Positions 1 to 9,915 of a DNA stretch of 64,000 bases are shown here, piece after piece. The stretch spans positions 1,426,001 through 1,490,000 of the forward strand of contig NZ_CP041165.1 in the NCBI RefSeq assembly GCF_014905095.1, given 5' to 3'. Both the position numbers and the translations under genes were made by a program. Positions within the stretch are counted from its first letter, which is position 1; each line of letters opens with the position of its first letter. Source of the DNA: Sulfurimonas marina. GTDB lineage: Bacteria; Campylobacterota; Campylobacteria; Campylobacterales; Sulfurimonadaceae. Below the pieces are notes generated by a model. The model made no database searches and had not been told where the DNA came from. It was given only the letters and a program-made list of their open reading frames with translations.

Positions 1-620
1 GCTTTTTTATAATCAAGATCACTCAGTACCTGAAATTGTGTTACCAATGTCTCTTTTGCATTTTGAATATCAAAAAGTGCCTGCTTTACAACATTTCTTT
101 GAATAATAGCATCATCTAAAAAACCAGAATCGAGTCTTCCGCTTAAGTACTCTTCTCGTCTTTGTTCAAGGTTTATATCTGCATTTTTGATCTGCAATAC
201 TTGACGTTGTTCTTGAAAATCCGATTTTTTCAGCTGCATTAAAATAGAGATAGTATCTTTAATCATTTTTCGTTTTGCAACATCAATCGTATAATCGTTA
301 TACAACCTCATTGCATTGGCATATCTGATCCCATAATAAATACCACCGCTTTGAAAAATCGGTTGATTCATCTTTATTGTAGCCGATTGATTTGTCTGTT
401 CTACTACATTGGGATTACTCTTAGAATAACTATAATTTAGTTGTATTGGTGCTATCCAAGTATCACGCAATTTTGAACTTTCTTGATCATTTTTTTCATA
501 ATCATATTCAAACTGCTTCTGTTTAAGATCAGAAAGATAAGTATCTAAAGAGGTGTTATTTTCATTTGCCAGTAAGCTAGAGCTTACTAACAGCAGATTC
601 AAGAGCTTTAAAGCCTTCAT
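1..620 (-). CDS. TolC-like outer-membrane efflux protein (partial)
   Basis: This reading frame runs off the left edge, leaving about 206 N-terminal residues. The start is the ATG at 620. It is followed by a short signal peptide (MKALKLLNLLLVSSSLLA, then NENN), as expected for export to the outer membrane. Long amphipathic helical stretches with few cysteines (for example SDFQEQRQVLQIKNADINLE) resemble the periplasmic helical barrel of outer-membrane efflux (OEP/TolC) proteins. The first 44 bases overlap the 3' end of argD in another frame, so translation may be coupled. A membrane-fusion protein lies three genes upstream on the same strand, which suggests a tripartite exporter whose inner-membrane pump may lie beyond the left edge. 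The family call is good; the substrate is unknown. Confidence 0.75.
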   Translation of the reverse strand, partial: MKALKLLNLLLVSSSLLANENNTSLDTYLSDLKQKQFEYDYEKNDQESSKLRDTWIAPIQLNYSYSKSNPNVVEQTNQSATIKMNQPIFQSGGIYYGIRYANAMRLYNDYTIDVAKRKMIKDTISILMQLKKSDFQEQRQVLQIKNADINLEQRREEYLSGRLDSGFLDDAIIQRNVVKQALFDIQNAKETLVTQFQVLSDLDYKK

Positions 621-1758
621 CTATTTCCTCTTTCGTGATAGTGAGGGGTGGTAAAAATCTTAGTGTATTACGTCCTGCTTTAAGGACCATTACACCGTTT
701 TCCTGAGCATTTTTAATGATTGCAGACAACGTCTCAGAATCTTTAACGCGTAGACCACACATCATTCCAAGTCCTACTTTTGCAGTAAATAAGTTTGTAT
801 GGTTATTGTAAAACTTTTCTAATGCAGCATCAAAATATGCTATTCCATCTGAGAGAGCACCGCTTGCATCATATTCATTTAAAATATCAAGCACTTCACA
901 AACAGCAGTCGTACTTAAAAAGTTTCCGCCAAAAGTTGATCCGTGATCACCGGGACTAAAAATATCTTTTTTACTTGTCATCACAACACCGACAGGTACA
1001 CCGCCGCCGACACCTTTTGCTAATGAAATGATATCAGGTTCTATCTCATACAGATTTGATGCTAAGAACTTCCCTGTTCTATATACACCTGTTTGTACTT
1101 CATCAACGATAACTAAAATATCTTTAGATTGTAACAACTTTACCAGCTCTTGAACTTTTTGTTTATCCTGAGGTTGTACACCACCCTCACCTTGAACCAG
1201 TTCGATCATAACCGCTACAGTATGATCATCAAGTAAAGATTCCACTTCATCGATATCTTTTGCATACACAAAACCGTCAGGGAACGGTCCAAAATAGTTA
1301 TGCATAGACTCTTGCCCTGTTGCTTTTACTGTGGTGATCGTTCTTCCGTGAAATGAGTGATCAAGTGTAATAATTTTATAACGTTTTGGAACACCATCTT
1401 TTTCACCGTATTTTCTAGCGATCTTAATGGCACCTTCATTTGCTTCTGCACCACTGTTTCCAAAGAAACATTTCATATCATAACCGCTGGCTTCAACTAT
1501 TTTTTTAGCAGCAAGTGCCTGCGGTGCAGTATAGTATAGGTTTGACATATGTATCAGTTTTTTTGTTTGCTCACATAGAGCATTTGTCAGTCTTTCATTA
1601 CCGTGCCCCACACTCACAACTGCGATACCTGAAGTAAAGTCTATATACTCTTTACCATTAGCATCTGTAAGTCTTGCATTTTTACCACTAACGAACTCAA
1701 CATCTGCTCTTGCATATGTCGGTAAAACATATTTTTTATCTAATTGTTGTATATCCAT
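577..1758 (-). CDS. argD: Acetylornithine aminotransferase
   Basis: This 393-residue class III PLP aminotransferase converts N-acetylglutamate semialdehyde to N-acetylornithine in arginine synthesis, and may also act on succinyldiaminopimelate. Visible marks are NSGAEANEGAIKIAR near residues 101-115, HSFHGRT near 134-140, the PLP-contacting DEVQTG at 219-224 and the Schiff-base lysine K248 in SLAKGVGGG. Length matches the family. It sits in a minus-strand cluster with a molybdopterin oxidoreductase upstream (31-base gap) and a TolC-like gene overlapping its 3' end, so its neighbours are not arginine genes. BioA at 33490-34785 is a paralogue; the DEVQTGVYRTGKF motif and length favour ArgD here. 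Confidence 0.93.
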   Translation of the reverse strand: MDIQQLDKKYVLPTYARADVEFVSGKNARLTDANGKEYIDFTSGIAVVSVGHGNERLTNALCEQTKKLIHMSNLYYTAPQALAAKKIVEASGYDMKCFFGNSGAEANEGAIKIARKYGEKDGVPKRYKIITLDHSFHGRTITTVKATGQESMHNYFGPFPDGFVYAKDIDEVESLLDDHTVAVMIELVQGEGGVQPQDKQKVQELVKLLQSKDILVIVDEVQTGVYRTGKFLASNLYEIEPDIISLAKGVGGGVPVGVVMTSKKDIFSPGDHGSTFGGNFLSTTAVCEVLDILNEYDASGALSDGIAYFDAALEKFYNNHTNLFTAKVGLGMMCGLRVKDSETLSAIIKNAQENGVMVLKAGRNTLRFLPPLTITKEEIDEGFKALESAVSKL

Positions 1759-1789
1759 AATTTATCCAATAATTTTTATAAGATTATAA

Positions 1790-3532
1790 CTAAAAATCTC
1801 TTACGATTGAAACCGTATTTTCTTGAAAAATAGCACTTTTACCTTCAATAGAGTGCCTTGAAGATGTAAGATTATTCACACCTGGTGTTCCGCTGTAGAT
1901 CAAAACAGTATCATCTCTAAGATCTTCTGAGTTTTTAACCTCTAAAACCACTTCACCGTTTTTAGAAATAATTTTCACACGTTCCCCATCATTTATTTGG
2001 TGTGAGCTGTTAAGATACACATAGTTTTCTCTGTTAAATTGGGAGTTTAGGCTCTGAGCGCTTTTTGGTGTTATAAGATGAAAATTCCCTTCCGGTATAT
2101 CTTGTAAAACATCAAACTCTTCAAGAAATAAAAACTCTCCATCATCGGTATCAAACCCCTCTTGATAAGAGATATGTTCTCTGTTTTCCACTTCAAAAAC
2201 TCCATTGATTTTCACTACGCCGAAACTTTTAAAATGTTCTAAATATTCCTGTTCGCTTTTTAAATCTATTCCAAAAGCATCACACAAATATTTTGCCAAC
2301 TCATACTCGCTGATCCCAATTTCACTCTCTATTTGTTTATTCATTACTGAAAGCGTATTATGTCCATACGAAGCACGAACATCATCTTTTTCCAAAAATG
2401 TTTTTGCAGGGATTACAAGGTCTGCTCTTTCACTTGTTTCATTTTCATAAAGCCCGAAATAAACAACATTTTTTGTATGGTAGATACTGTTTTGTACACG
2501 TATAGTGTCAGGCATCTGTGCAAGAGGATTCGCCCCTTGAATAAAAACCGATTCAAACTCATCAAAAGGGGTATTTACTTTTGAAACTTTTTTTGATTTC
2601 GTATTAAAAGGACTCTCAATCCCCTCTTTTGAATCTCCCAGATATGCTACACCAGAACCCTCTTTTCCAAAAAGACCTAGAGTAACGGCAAATGCATCTA
2701 TTGCACGCATTATATCTGCACCATCGGAATACTTTTGAATCCCTACGCCACAGACAATTGCCACTTTTTGATCTTTTACAAGTTCTAAAACTGCTCCGAT
2801 ATCACCAAGAGACAATCCCATAGTATCAAGCGTTGCTTTAATACGAATACCTTGTGTCAGTTCGTAATAATCTTCAAATTCACTTGCGTATTCTTGTAGA
2901 TACTCTTCATCCAAAGAGCCCTCTATATGTAAAAAACGAGTTAAAAGCATAGCAAAATAGAGATCAGTATGGGGCTTGAGCTGTACATGATAATCTGCCG
3001 TTTTTGCAATCTGTGTTTTTACAGGATCAATAACAATAATTTTCTTATCTTTTATAAGCGGTAAAAGATGTGAAGATGTCACATGAGGGTTTCTTCCCCA
3101 AAAGATAATAACATCAGATTTTTCGATCTCAGAATAAGGCATATTTTTATTACTACCGCGCCCTTCAAGTATACCGGCTTCACCCGCACCGTCACATAAA
3201 CTTCCATCAGTCAAGATATTATCATTTGAGGCAAAAAAATGATCTGTTACATCTTGCATTAAACCAAAGTTTCCATGCCCCTTGTAATGGAGCATTTGAT
3301 GTTTTGGAGTTTGTTCAATAATCTCTTTTAACTTCTTTAACGCTTTGTCTAAACTAATTACCTCACCTTTATATCTCGGTGCACTGATACGTTCAAAATT
3401 TTCATAATGGTTTAGATGCGGACATAAAAACCCTTGTGTATGTCCATTTGCTGTACCTTTTAAAGTACCATCTTTGTAAACCACTTCACATGCATCATAA
3501 CAATCGAGTGGACACGCCGTATATTCTGTCAT
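1790..3532 (-). CDS. Molybdopterin oxidoreductase with N-terminal Fe4S4 site
   Basis: The protein has 580 residues. Cysteines at 7, 11, 15 and 37 (CPLDCYDAC, then FLCPHL) give the CX3CX3CX21C pattern of the Fe4S4 site at the N terminus of DMSO-reductase-type molybdenum enzymes. The middle holds the expected Rossmann-like features (DVIIFWGRNP, IIVIDP), and the C-terminal third has the molybdopterin dinucleotide-binding beta-barrel (EGNFHLITPKSAQSLNSQF). No twin-arginine signal is visible, so it is probably cytoplasmic. It ends 31 bases before argD and starts one base after the stop of a membrane-fusion gene. It is shorter than catalytic formate dehydrogenases, and no partner subunit is adjacent. 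Substrate unknown. Confidence 0.85.
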   Translation of the reverse strand: MTEYTACPLDCYDACEVVYKDGTLKGTANGHTQGFLCPHLNHYENFERISAPRYKGEVISLDKALKKLKEIIEQTPKHQMLHYKGHGNFGLMQDVTDHFFASNDNILTDGSLCDGAGEAGILEGRGSNKNMPYSEIEKSDVIIFWGRNPHVTSSHLLPLIKDKKIIVIDPVKTQIAKTADYHVQLKPHTDLYFAMLLTRFLHIEGSLDEEYLQEYASEFEDYYELTQGIRIKATLDTMGLSLGDIGAVLELVKDQKVAIVCGVGIQKYSDGADIMRAIDAFAVTLGLFGKEGSGVAYLGDSKEGIESPFNTKSKKVSKVNTPFDEFESVFIQGANPLAQMPDTIRVQNSIYHTKNVVYFGLYENETSERADLVIPAKTFLEKDDVRASYGHNTLSVMNKQIESEIGISEYELAKYLCDAFGIDLKSEQEYLEHFKSFGVVKINGVFEVENREHISYQEGFDTDDGEFLFLEEFDVLQDIPEGNFHLITPKSAQSLNSQFNRENYVYLNSSHQINDGERVKIISKNGEVVLEVKNSEDLRDDTVLIYSGTPGVNNLTSSRHSIEGKSAIFQENTVSIVRDF

Positions 3533-3533
3533 A

Positions 3534-4331
3534 TTACTTCTCTTTCAATTCTATTTTTACGAGTTTAGAAAAAATCTTTGGAGGATTAATTACAATCTGT
3601 ACTAAATATTTAGAGATATTTTTCTCATCGGCAATAGATAATACTCTTGTTGGTTTATAATCCGTTTTCTTGCCGTCAATATAAACTACTTTCTCTTTTA
3701 AACTTCTAAGTTCATCTTCCGTGACATAGATACTAAGTAAACCTTTAGATGTATCTGCAATTTTTGCCAGTGCCATCCCCGGTGAAACAACTTGCCCAAC
3801 CTTTACATCGATTGAATAAAGTATTAACCCTTTGTTACGTAAATTTTTATCTTCTATAGTTTTTTCCAGCTGCTTTTTGCGTAACTTTAAGTCTGCTAGT
3901 TGAATATTAAGATTATTGATCTCTTTTTTTGTCGATAGAGCCAAGTTCCTACTTGTCACTAGATTATAAAATTCGTTGTCTTTTTCAATTTTAGACTTTA
4001 TCTTTAATGCGGCAACTTTTTTATAGTTCAACTCTTTTTTTTCTAACGATAGATTGAGGTTTTCTAAAATTTCCTGATTCACTTTAATCGTATCTTTAAT
4101 ATAAGTGATCTTCTCATTTACATCTTTTAACTCATCTTTGTCTAAAGCATCGTCTATTTTAATATATATCTTCGTAGTTAATTTTTTTCCCACCATATTC
4201 TCGGCTATATCCAATACCTCACCGGACACGTTTGAACTAATTGTTCTCATCTCATAAGGTTCTACCTTTGAATAATAAACTTGAGAGTATGCTAATGTAG
4301 TTAAAAATAGTAATAATGAAAGTAATTTCAT
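3534..4331 (-). CDS. HlyD-family periplasmic membrane-fusion protein
   Basis: The protein has 265 residues and an N-terminal signal sequence (MKLLSLLLFLTTLAYS). A half-lipoyl motif near residues 30-50 (TISSNVSGEVLDIAENMVGK) precedes a long, lysine- and glutamate-rich coiled coil (about 65-165). A second half-lipoyl segment follows (VKVGQVVSPGMALAKIAD), then a beta-barrel. This is the order expected for the adaptor of RND or ABC tripartite exporters. It is first in a minus-strand cluster that ends with a TolC-like gene. No inner-membrane pump lies in the visible part, so it may be off the left edge or elsewhere. Substrate unknown. Confidence 0.8.
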   Translation of the reverse strand: MKLLSLLLFLTTLAYSQVYYSKVEPYEMRTISSNVSGEVLDIAENMVGKKLTTKIYIKIDDALDKDELKDVNEKITYIKDTIKVNQEILENLNLSLEKKELNYKKVAALKIKSKIEKDNEFYNLVTSRNLALSTKKEINNLNIQLADLKLRKKQLEKTIEDKNLRNKGLILYSIDVKVGQVVSPGMALAKIADTSKGLLSIYVTEDELRSLKEKVVYIDGKKTDYKPTRVLSIADEKNISKYLVQIVINPPKIFSKLVKIELKEK

Positions 4332-4444
4332 ATCTTTTTATCCTTCGTAAAAACTAAACTAATTTTAACATGAGATTGTTAATTCAAGCATATTTCATAT
4401 TTATTTTGGTACTATTTATCCATCTTTAATAAATGGGGAAATGA

Positions 4445-5392
4445 ATGGCTTTTTTGGATAAAGTTGATGCCGCTACAAATCTTGCCAAGAACAATGAATT
4501 ACAACTCCTTGTCTTTAGAATAAGCGAGAGTGAAGATTCGGCGTACTATGCAATCAATGTATTTAAAACGAGAGAGGTTGTAGAATCAAAAAATCATTTT
4601 TTGACGCAAATTCCTTCTTCTCATCCACTACTCGAAGGCACTATTATCTTACGTGGGTTACAGATCCCTCTACTAAATCTGCCAAAATGGTTGGGTGTGA
4701 ATCTCTCAAAAGAGGAAGTAGAAAAATCTGATATTCTTATCTGTGACTTCAATGGAGTTATTATCGGTTTACGCATTATGTATGCATACAGAGTTATTAA
4801 GAAAAACTGGAATGAGATGCATGCGCCTGATAGTTACCGTCTTAAAGATGACGGTGTTGTGATCAATGACACAAGACTCGAAGATGGCAGTCTTTGTTTG
4901 GTACTTGACTATGAAAAACTTTTAGCTGATGTTATTCCTCAAGCACTTGTAGATATAGATAAAGATACAGCAATGCTAAAAGATATCGTTTTACCTCAAA
5001 AACTGAGAGAAGGAACTGTACTTGTTGCAGAAGATTCAAAAACTGCACAGAAACATTTGATACAGATTTTTCAAAATGCCCATATTGATATGATACTTTT
5101 TGATAACGGGAAAAAACTTGTTGAACATCTAGATAGTTTAGATGATGCAGGAATTAAAAAAATTGCTGCAGTTATTACAGATATTGAGATGCCTGAAATG
5201 TCTGGTTTTACCGTAACGAAACTTTTAAAATCAAACCCTCTTACAAACGAGATTCCTATCATTGTTAATAGTTCTATGACTGGAGAGAACAATAAACGTG
5301 AAGCAGAAGATTTAGGTGCTGACGGTTTTGTAGATAAAACGAAAAGTCATAATATCATACCGATGATTGCATCATTAATAACGAAAGAATAA
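4445..5392 (+). CDS. cheV: Chemotaxis coupling protein CheV (CheW + receiver)
   Basis: The 315-residue protein has a CheW-like coupling domain (about residues 15-170; NVFKTREVVE, GTIILRGLQIPLLNLPKWLG) followed by a CheY-like receiver domain (about 190-315). The receiver has the acidic pair in VAEDS, the phospho-acceptor Asp246 in ITDIEMPEMSG, and the lysine in FVDKTKS. CheV couples chemoreceptors to the CheA kinase and is tuned by phosphorylation; Campylobacterota often carry several copies. The gene stands alone, divergent from the membrane-fusion gene and convergent with oadB, with a shared hairpin terminator. Which CheV copy this is cannot be told from one window. Confidence 0.92.
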   Translation: MAFLDKVDAATNLAKNNELQLLVFRISESEDSAYYAINVFKTREVVESKNHFLTQIPSSHPLLEGTIILRGLQIPLLNLPKWLGVNLSKEEVEKSDILICDFNGVIIGLRIMYAYRVIKKNWNEMHAPDSYRLKDDGVVINDTRLEDGSLCLVLDYEKLLADVIPQALVDIDKDTAMLKDIVLPQKLREGTVLVAEDSKTAQKHLIQIFQNAHIDMILFDNGKKLVEHLDSLDDAGIKKIAAVITDIEMPEMSGFTVTKLLKSNPLTNEIPIIVNSSMTGENNKREAEDLGADGFVDKTKSHNIIPMIASLITKE

Positions 5393-5414
5393 TTTAATTA
5401 AAAAGAAAGAAAAG

Positions 5415-5445
5415 AGGAAAAGATGCGTAATCGCATCTTTTCTTT
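5415..5445. terminator. Bidirectional hairpin terminator between cheV and oadB
   Basis: An 11-12 bp perfect stem (AAAAGATGCG / CGCATCTTTT, extended by flanking A/T pairs) with loop TAAT lies between two convergent genes. A-rich sequence precedes it and CTTTAAT follows, so it can act as a Rho-independent terminator on both strands. Confidence 0.8.
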
Positions 5446-5456
5446 AATCTCAACTA

Positions 5457-6785
5457 TTATTGAAATAGTGAGATTAAAACACCGGCAGCAACAGCTGAAC
5501 CGATAACACCTGCAACATTTGGACCCATTGCATGCATTAGAAGCATATTAGTTCTGTCATACTCCATACCAACTTTATTTGATACACGAGCCGCCATTGG
5601 AACTGCTGATACTCCCGCCGAACCGATAAGTGGGTTGATCTTATGTCCAGGGAAAAGGTTCATAATCTTAGCCATGATAACACCAGCTGCAGTACCTACA
5701 GAGAATGCAACAATACCAAGACCCATAATAAACATAGTTTCAGGTACTAAGAACTGATCAGCTGCTAGTTTAGAACCAACACCAAGACCTAAGAAAATAG
5801 TTGTAATGTTGATAAGAGCATTTTGTAATGTATCATTTAAACGCTCAACAACACCTGATTCTTTTAAGAAGTTACCAAACATAAACGCACCGATTAGTGG
5901 TGTAGATTCTGGTAAAACTAAAATAGCAAGAACTAAAACTAAAACCGGGAACACTAGTTTCTCTAAACGAGATACATGACGTAAAGTCGTCATCTTAATC
6001 TTACGCTCTTTTTCAGTTGTTAACGCTTTCATAATCGGAGGCTGGATAATAGGTACCATAGCCATATAAGAGTATGAAGCAACTGCAATCGCACCTAAAA
6101 GTTCAGGTGAAAGTTTTGTAGCAATAAAGATTGATGTCGGACCATCTGCTCCACCAATAATAGAGATAGCTGATGCTTGTTTAATAGTGAAATCAACAAG
6201 ACCCATATCTGCTAAAACAACTGCACCAACGAGTGTTCCAAAGATACCAAACTGTGCAGCACCACCAAGTAGAGCTGTCTTAGGGTTTGATAAAAGTGGA
6301 CCGAAGTCAGTCATCGCACCAACACCCATAAAGATGATTATTGGGAACATCTCATTTGATAGACCCATATGATAGATAACACCTAGGAATCCGTGTTCAC
6401 CAGCAATACCTGCAACAGGGATGTTCGCCAGTAGACCACCAAATGCAATTGGTAAAAGTAGTAATGGTTCAAACCCTTTAGCAATTGCTAACCAAAACAG
6501 TAAGAACACTACTAAGATCATGATAACACGACCAAGACCTTTATGAAAATCACTCATCTTTTCACCAGTAGCACTCAGCTCATCTGGATTTGGATTAACT
6601 AAAGCAACAATACCTGTTGACTTTAAAAATCCCGTAACCATTTCACCAAAAGGTTTTGACTCATAAGTCTCCTCTTGATGTGCAGAAGTATTACTTGCTG
6701 CTGCTCCATGCTCAGATGCGATAGCAGTAGTGCTAAAAGCAAATAGCATTGTAAAAGCTAGAAGTTTAAGTACAATATTTTTCAT
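5457..6785 (-). CDS. oadB: Sodium-transporting decarboxylase beta subunit (OadB type)
   Basis: This 442-residue polytopic protein has a long N-terminal extension: a hydrophobic signal-like stretch, then a soluble His/Glu-rich linker. It is followed by about nine or more membrane segments. [15 protein letters not shown] is the hallmark motif of the beta subunit, and [13 protein letters not shown] and [12 protein letters not shown] near the C terminus also fit. In the family this subunit decarboxylates carboxybiotin and couples the reaction to sodium export. It is the last gene of oadG-oadA-oadB, four bases after oadA. It could serve an oxaloacetate decarboxylase or a related biotin-dependent decarboxylase; the alpha subunit favours oxaloacetate or pyruvate chemistry. 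Confidence 0.92.
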   Translation of the reverse strand: MKNIVLKLLAFTMLFAFSTTAIASEHGAAASNTSAHQEETYESKPFGEMVTGFLKSTGIVALVNPNPDELSATGEKMSDFHKGLGRVIMILVVFLLFWLAIAKGFEPLLLLPIAFGGLLANIPVAGIAGEHGFLGVIYHMGLSNEMFPIIIFMGVGAMTDFGPLLSNPKTALLGGAAQFGIFGTLVGAVVLADMGLVDFTIKQASAISIIGGADGPTSIFIATKLSPELLGAIAVASYSYMAMVPIIQPPIMKALTTEKERKIKMTTLRHVSRLEKLVFPVLVLVLAILVLPESTPLIGAFMFGNFLKESGVVERLNDTLQNALINITTIFLGLGVGSKLAADQFLVPETMFIMGLGIVAFSVGTAAGVIMAKIMNLFPGHKINPLIGSAGVSAVPMAARVSNKVGMEYDRTNMLLMHAMGPNVAGVIGSAVAAGVLISLFQ

Positions 6786-6789
6786 ACCA

Positions 6790-8589
6790 TTACCCTATGT
6801 TTGCTACGATTTGACCTTCAACTACTTTGTCATTTGTAGCAACGTTGATAGATTTGATTACACCACCACGAGGTGCAACAACATCAATCTCCATTTTCAT
6901 AGATTCTAGGATCATGATTACATCACCTTCATTTACACTTTGACCCGGATTAGCAACGATTTTCCAAACGTTACCAGGAAGAAGTGCTTTAATCGGCTCA
7001 CCCTCACCTGAAGCTGCTGCTGGAGCTGCTGCCGCTGGAGCTGCACTTTCACCGTTTACTGCAGTTACTTGAATATCAGCATTACCTTCTGCTACTTGTA
7101 CACTAAATTTTTGACCATCTACAACTACTGTATAGTTTCCACTCATCTCTTTATTCCCCTCTTTACAATCTTCTTTCATTTGAGATATTTTTCTAACGTT
7201 TAGTTCACCTTCACCTTTTAAGAAAGCGATACCTTTTTCTTGACATGCTGCTGCAATAAAAATATTTTCTTCAGTAATTTCAATATCTTCTTCTTTAAGA
7301 ACATTAATCCAGCTCTCTAAAGATTTTGCAGGATCAGCATCAGCTAAATCAAGTGCTTTTTCAGTTGTAGGCTCAAGTCCTAATTTTTCAGAAGCAATTT
7401 TTACAATTTCCGGATCTGGTTCTACCGGAGTTTTACCGAAGTAACCAAGTACCATTCTTCCGTATCCTGGAGCGATTGCTTTCCATGGACCTTGCATTAC
7501 GTTGTTTAATGCTTGTTGGAAGTAAAATTGTGAAACTGGAGTTACAGATGTACCGTAACCACCTTTCTCAACAACCTCTTGCATTGCAGCAATAACTTCT
7601 GGGAATTTATCCATAATGTCATTATCACGCATCATTTGAGTGTTTGCAGTAAGTGCACCACCCGGCATTGGTGAAAATGGAATAATTGGTGATACCATTG
7701 TAGCTTCAGGTGGTACGAAATAATCTTCTAGACACCCTTGTAACTCTTTTTCATATGTTAAAATCTTACCGATATCTAAACCACCAAGATCGAAATCCAT
7801 ACCTTTTGTAGCATGTAACATAGTTAACATATCAGGTTGACTTGTTCCACCACTAACAGGTGAAGCAGCTAAATCAATACCATCAACACCAGCTTCAAGA
7901 GCAGCCATATATGCAGCTACAGAAACACCGGCAGTTTCATGTGTATGTAAACGGATATGTGTATCATCTGGAAGAAGTTTTCTTGCCATTTGAATAGTTT
8001 CAAAAACTTTTTGCGGGTTAGATGTACCAGATGCATCTTTAAAACAGATACTATCGTATGGGATACCGCTATCTAAAATATCACGAAGAGTTTTCTCATA
8101 AAACTCAACAGTATGAGCACCGTGACAACCCGGTGGTAAGTCCATCATAGTTACAACTGCTTCATGTTTTAGACCATGATGAGTAATTCTCTCAGCTGAA
8201 TATTTTAAGTTCTCAACATCATTTAATGCATCAAAGTTACGAATTGTAGTCGCACCGTGTTTTTTAAACATTTTTGCATGTAGATCGATAAGGTCTTTAG
8301 AACCTGTATCTAGCATTACCGTATTTACACCACGTGCAAGCGTTTGTAAGTTTGCATCAGGTCCAACAATTTTACGGAATTTATCCATCATTTCAAAAGC
8401 ATCTTCTCTTAAATAGAAGTATAAAGATTGAAATCTAGCTCCACCCCCAAATTCGTAGTGCGTAATGCCAGCTGTTTTCGCTGCTTCTACTGCTGGAAAA
8501 AAATCATCCATTAGAACACGACCACCAAATACTGATTGGAAACCGTCTCTAAAAGTTGTATCCATTATGTCTATAAATTTCTTAGCCAT
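6790..8589 (-). CDS. oadA: Oxaloacetate decarboxylase alpha / pyruvate carboxylase subunit B
   Basis: The 599-residue protein starts with the HMG-CoA-lyase-like carboxyltransferase barrel ([11 protein letters not shown] near residue 10; the [11 protein letters not shown] region carries the catalytic lysine). A conserved helical domain and an Ala/Pro-rich hinge (about 510-530) follow. A C-terminal biotinyl domain ends the protein, with ESMKMEIDV placing the biotinylated lysine at about K565. It moves a carboxyl group between oxaloacetate and biotin. Very similar proteins act as PycB in Campylobacterota pyruvate carboxylase. Being clustered with beta and gamma subunits points to the membrane-bound sodium pump. 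No biotin carboxylase gene is nearby. Confidence 0.92.
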   Translation of the reverse strand: MAKKFIDIMDTTFRDGFQSVFGGRVLMDDFFPAVEAAKTAGITHYEFGGGARFQSLYFYLREDAFEMMDKFRKIVGPDANLQTLARGVNTVMLDTGSKDLIDLHAKMFKKHGATTIRNFDALNDVENLKYSAERITHHGLKHEAVVTMMDLPPGCHGAHTVEFYEKTLRDILDSGIPYDSICFKDASGTSNPQKVFETIQMARKLLPDDTHIRLHTHETAGVSVAAYMAALEAGVDGIDLAASPVSGGTSQPDMLTMLHATKGMDFDLGGLDIGKILTYEKELQGCLEDYFVPPEATMVSPIIPFSPMPGGALTANTQMMRDNDIMDKFPEVIAAMQEVVEKGGYGTSVTPVSQFYFQQALNNVMQGPWKAIAPGYGRMVLGYFGKTPVEPDPEIVKIASEKLGLEPTTEKALDLADADPAKSLESWINVLKEEDIEITEENIFIAAACQEKGIAFLKGEGELNVRKISQMKEDCKEGNKEMSGNYTVVVDGQKFSVQVAEGNADIQVTAVNGESAAPAAAAPAAASGEGEPIKALLPGNVWKIVANPGQSVNEGDVIMILESMKMEIDVVAPRGGVIKSINVATNDKVVEGQIVANIG

Positions 8590-8597
8590 TATAATCC

Positions 8598-8831
8598 TTA
8601 CCCTTCTCTATGGTATTTTATAGCTGCTGTAATAGCCGCAATCACTTTTTTATTGTCTTGTTGCTTTGCTGTATTTGATACATCAGCACTTGCTTGTGGT
8701 TCAGGGAAAAATTTATGTATCACTGAAGACATAAGATTCATAGCTATTATTAGAATAACTAAGAATGCAAACACTGTCCCCATCCCTAAAAACATAAACT
8801 TAATCCCCTCTATTACAAGGTTAGTTTCCAT
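8598..8831 (-). CDS. oadG: Oxaloacetate decarboxylase gamma subunit
   Basis: This 77-residue protein has a single N-terminal membrane helix (about 10-35, GIKFMFLGMGTVFAFLVILIIA) followed by MNLMSSVIHKFFPE and a short charged tail. This is the usual shape of OadG/MMCD gamma subunits, which hold the alpha subunit to the membrane beta subunit. It is the first gene of the oadGAB operon, eight bases upstream of oadA. The tail ends in AITAAIKYHREG rather than the histidine-rich zinc tail known from some enterobacterial OadG. Confidence 0.85.
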   Translation of the reverse strand: METNLVIEGIKFMFLGMGTVFAFLVILIIAMNLMSSVIHKFFPEPQASADVSNTAKQQDNKKVIAAITAAIKYHREG

Positions 8832-9037
8832 AAAATTTTACCTTTATCCATAATTTGTCCGCTGTAGTATAGTAAAAAGATGTTTAAATAAAGTTTTTAA
8901 TCCTTTATTAGTTTTAAAAACATCAATTTGATGTTACTTTTTCATTCAATAAAAAAATCTAAAATATTCATAAAGATCTTTTAGATACACTTTCAATAAT
9001 ATATAAACAAATAAATTTTTAACAGGATATAGTAAAT

Positions 9038-9328
9038 ATGATTGCAGGTATGTATGAACAAGATTTTATAGCATATATGATTTTTGGACTGATTTTAAAC
9101 TTTTTATTTTCAATTCTTTTTGGACTTTACTTAAGCAAAAATATCGGTATGAAAGAGATGATTGAATCAAAAGGTGACAAGGAACAATCTATCCTTGTGA
9201 GCTTAAGCCTTTTTATCCCTTATGCAAAAATGCTTGTTACACTCTATCGTGTAGCAATTTTACAATTTTTCTTTTTAAATAAAGGGCACACACACAAAGA
9301 GTTCTGGATCTATTTAACACACAAATAG
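9038..9328 (+). CDS. Small two-helix membrane protein, unknown
   Basis: The 96-residue protein has a clear membrane helix at about 12-36 (AYMIFGLILNFLFSILFGLYLS), a charged middle (KEMIESKGDKEQSI) and a second hydrophobic stretch (LVSLSLFIPYAKMLVTLYRVAILQFFF). The ATG has an upstream AGGA in an AT-rich leader. I recognise no family. It is monocistronic on the plus strand between oadG, which diverges, and the convergent nuclease-like gene. Confidence 0.6.
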   Translation: MIAGMYEQDFIAYMIFGLILNFLFSILFGLYLSKNIGMKEMIESKGDKEQSILVSLSLFIPYAKMLVTLYRVAILQFFFLNKGHTHKEFWIYLTHK

Positions 9329-9339
9329 AAGAAAACAAT

Positions 9340-9915
9340 TTAATAAAAACGCTTCATACAGCTAAGTACTTTCTGATCGGAAAACATTCCCCTTTTCCAG
9401 GTTTCAGCACTTTTTTGTGCTGATTTAAACCTCGCATTATAGATTTCATCTTTAAACCCTTTATCTATTAATGCAATCCCATTTTGCAATAAAATTTCTG
9501 AAAATGTAAGCTCCCCTTTTGCATGGACAAGACAACTTTTGTCTAAATACTCTACATGATAAAAAGATTTCCTTTTTAAATAGCGGCGATATAGGTTGTA
9601 AAGTCTTGGGTTTTGAATGTAAAACTTCTGGAGTGTGTTTTTACACTCTTTGTCAGTCTCTTTCGAATTTAATACTTCATCAAGAGTAACAACACCGTAA
9701 GGTTTACATACAAAAGAGTAATACGGAGCAATTTGAAACTCCTGCAGAGAGTTGTTTATACCTCTTTTTACCATCATCATAGTAGGTTCTTTTGCATCAA
9801 GGGCAAATAATGGTATAATAAACAACCAAATTTTTAGGATATTTATGAGTGATTTTAAATTAAAATTGATTCTTAGCTTACTTAGCGGTATACTTTTTTC
9901 GTTTATTTTCATCAT
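9340..9915 (-). CDS. Thermonuclease-like (SNase-fold) secreted protein
   Basis: The 191-residue frame has an internal hydrophobic export-like stretch (ILKIWLFIIPLFALDA, about residues 26-42). The C-terminal half resembles the staphylococcal-nuclease fold: LLQNGIALIDKGF, then ARFKSAQKSAETWKRGMF, close to the usual AQ..AK....G(I/M)(W/F) ending. The usual catalytic Arg/Glu/Arg set is not clearly visible, so activity is uncertain. The start at 9915 gives a long basic n-region and overlaps, on the opposite strand, a promoter and the 5' end of the small gene at 9845-10015. No convincing ribosome site precedes 9915, so the true start may be a non-ATG codon further in. Confidence 0.55.
   Translation of the reverse strand: MMKINEKSIPLSKLRINFNLKSLINILKIWLFIIPLFALDAKEPTMMMVKRGINNSLQEFQIAPYYSFVCKPYGVVTLDEVLNSKETDKECKNTLQKFYIQNPRLYNLYRRYLKRKSFYHVEYLDKSCLVHAKGELTFSEILLQNGIALIDKGFKDEIYNARFKSAQKSAETWKRGMFSDQKVLSCMKRFY
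9814..9819 (+). promoter_or_regulatory. -10 box for the 56-residue plus-strand gene
   Basis: A perfect TATAAT lies 25 bases before the ATG at 9845, and TTTTTAGGA supplies a ribosome site between them. It lies inside the N-terminal coding part of the nuclease-like gene on the other strand. Confidence 0.5.
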
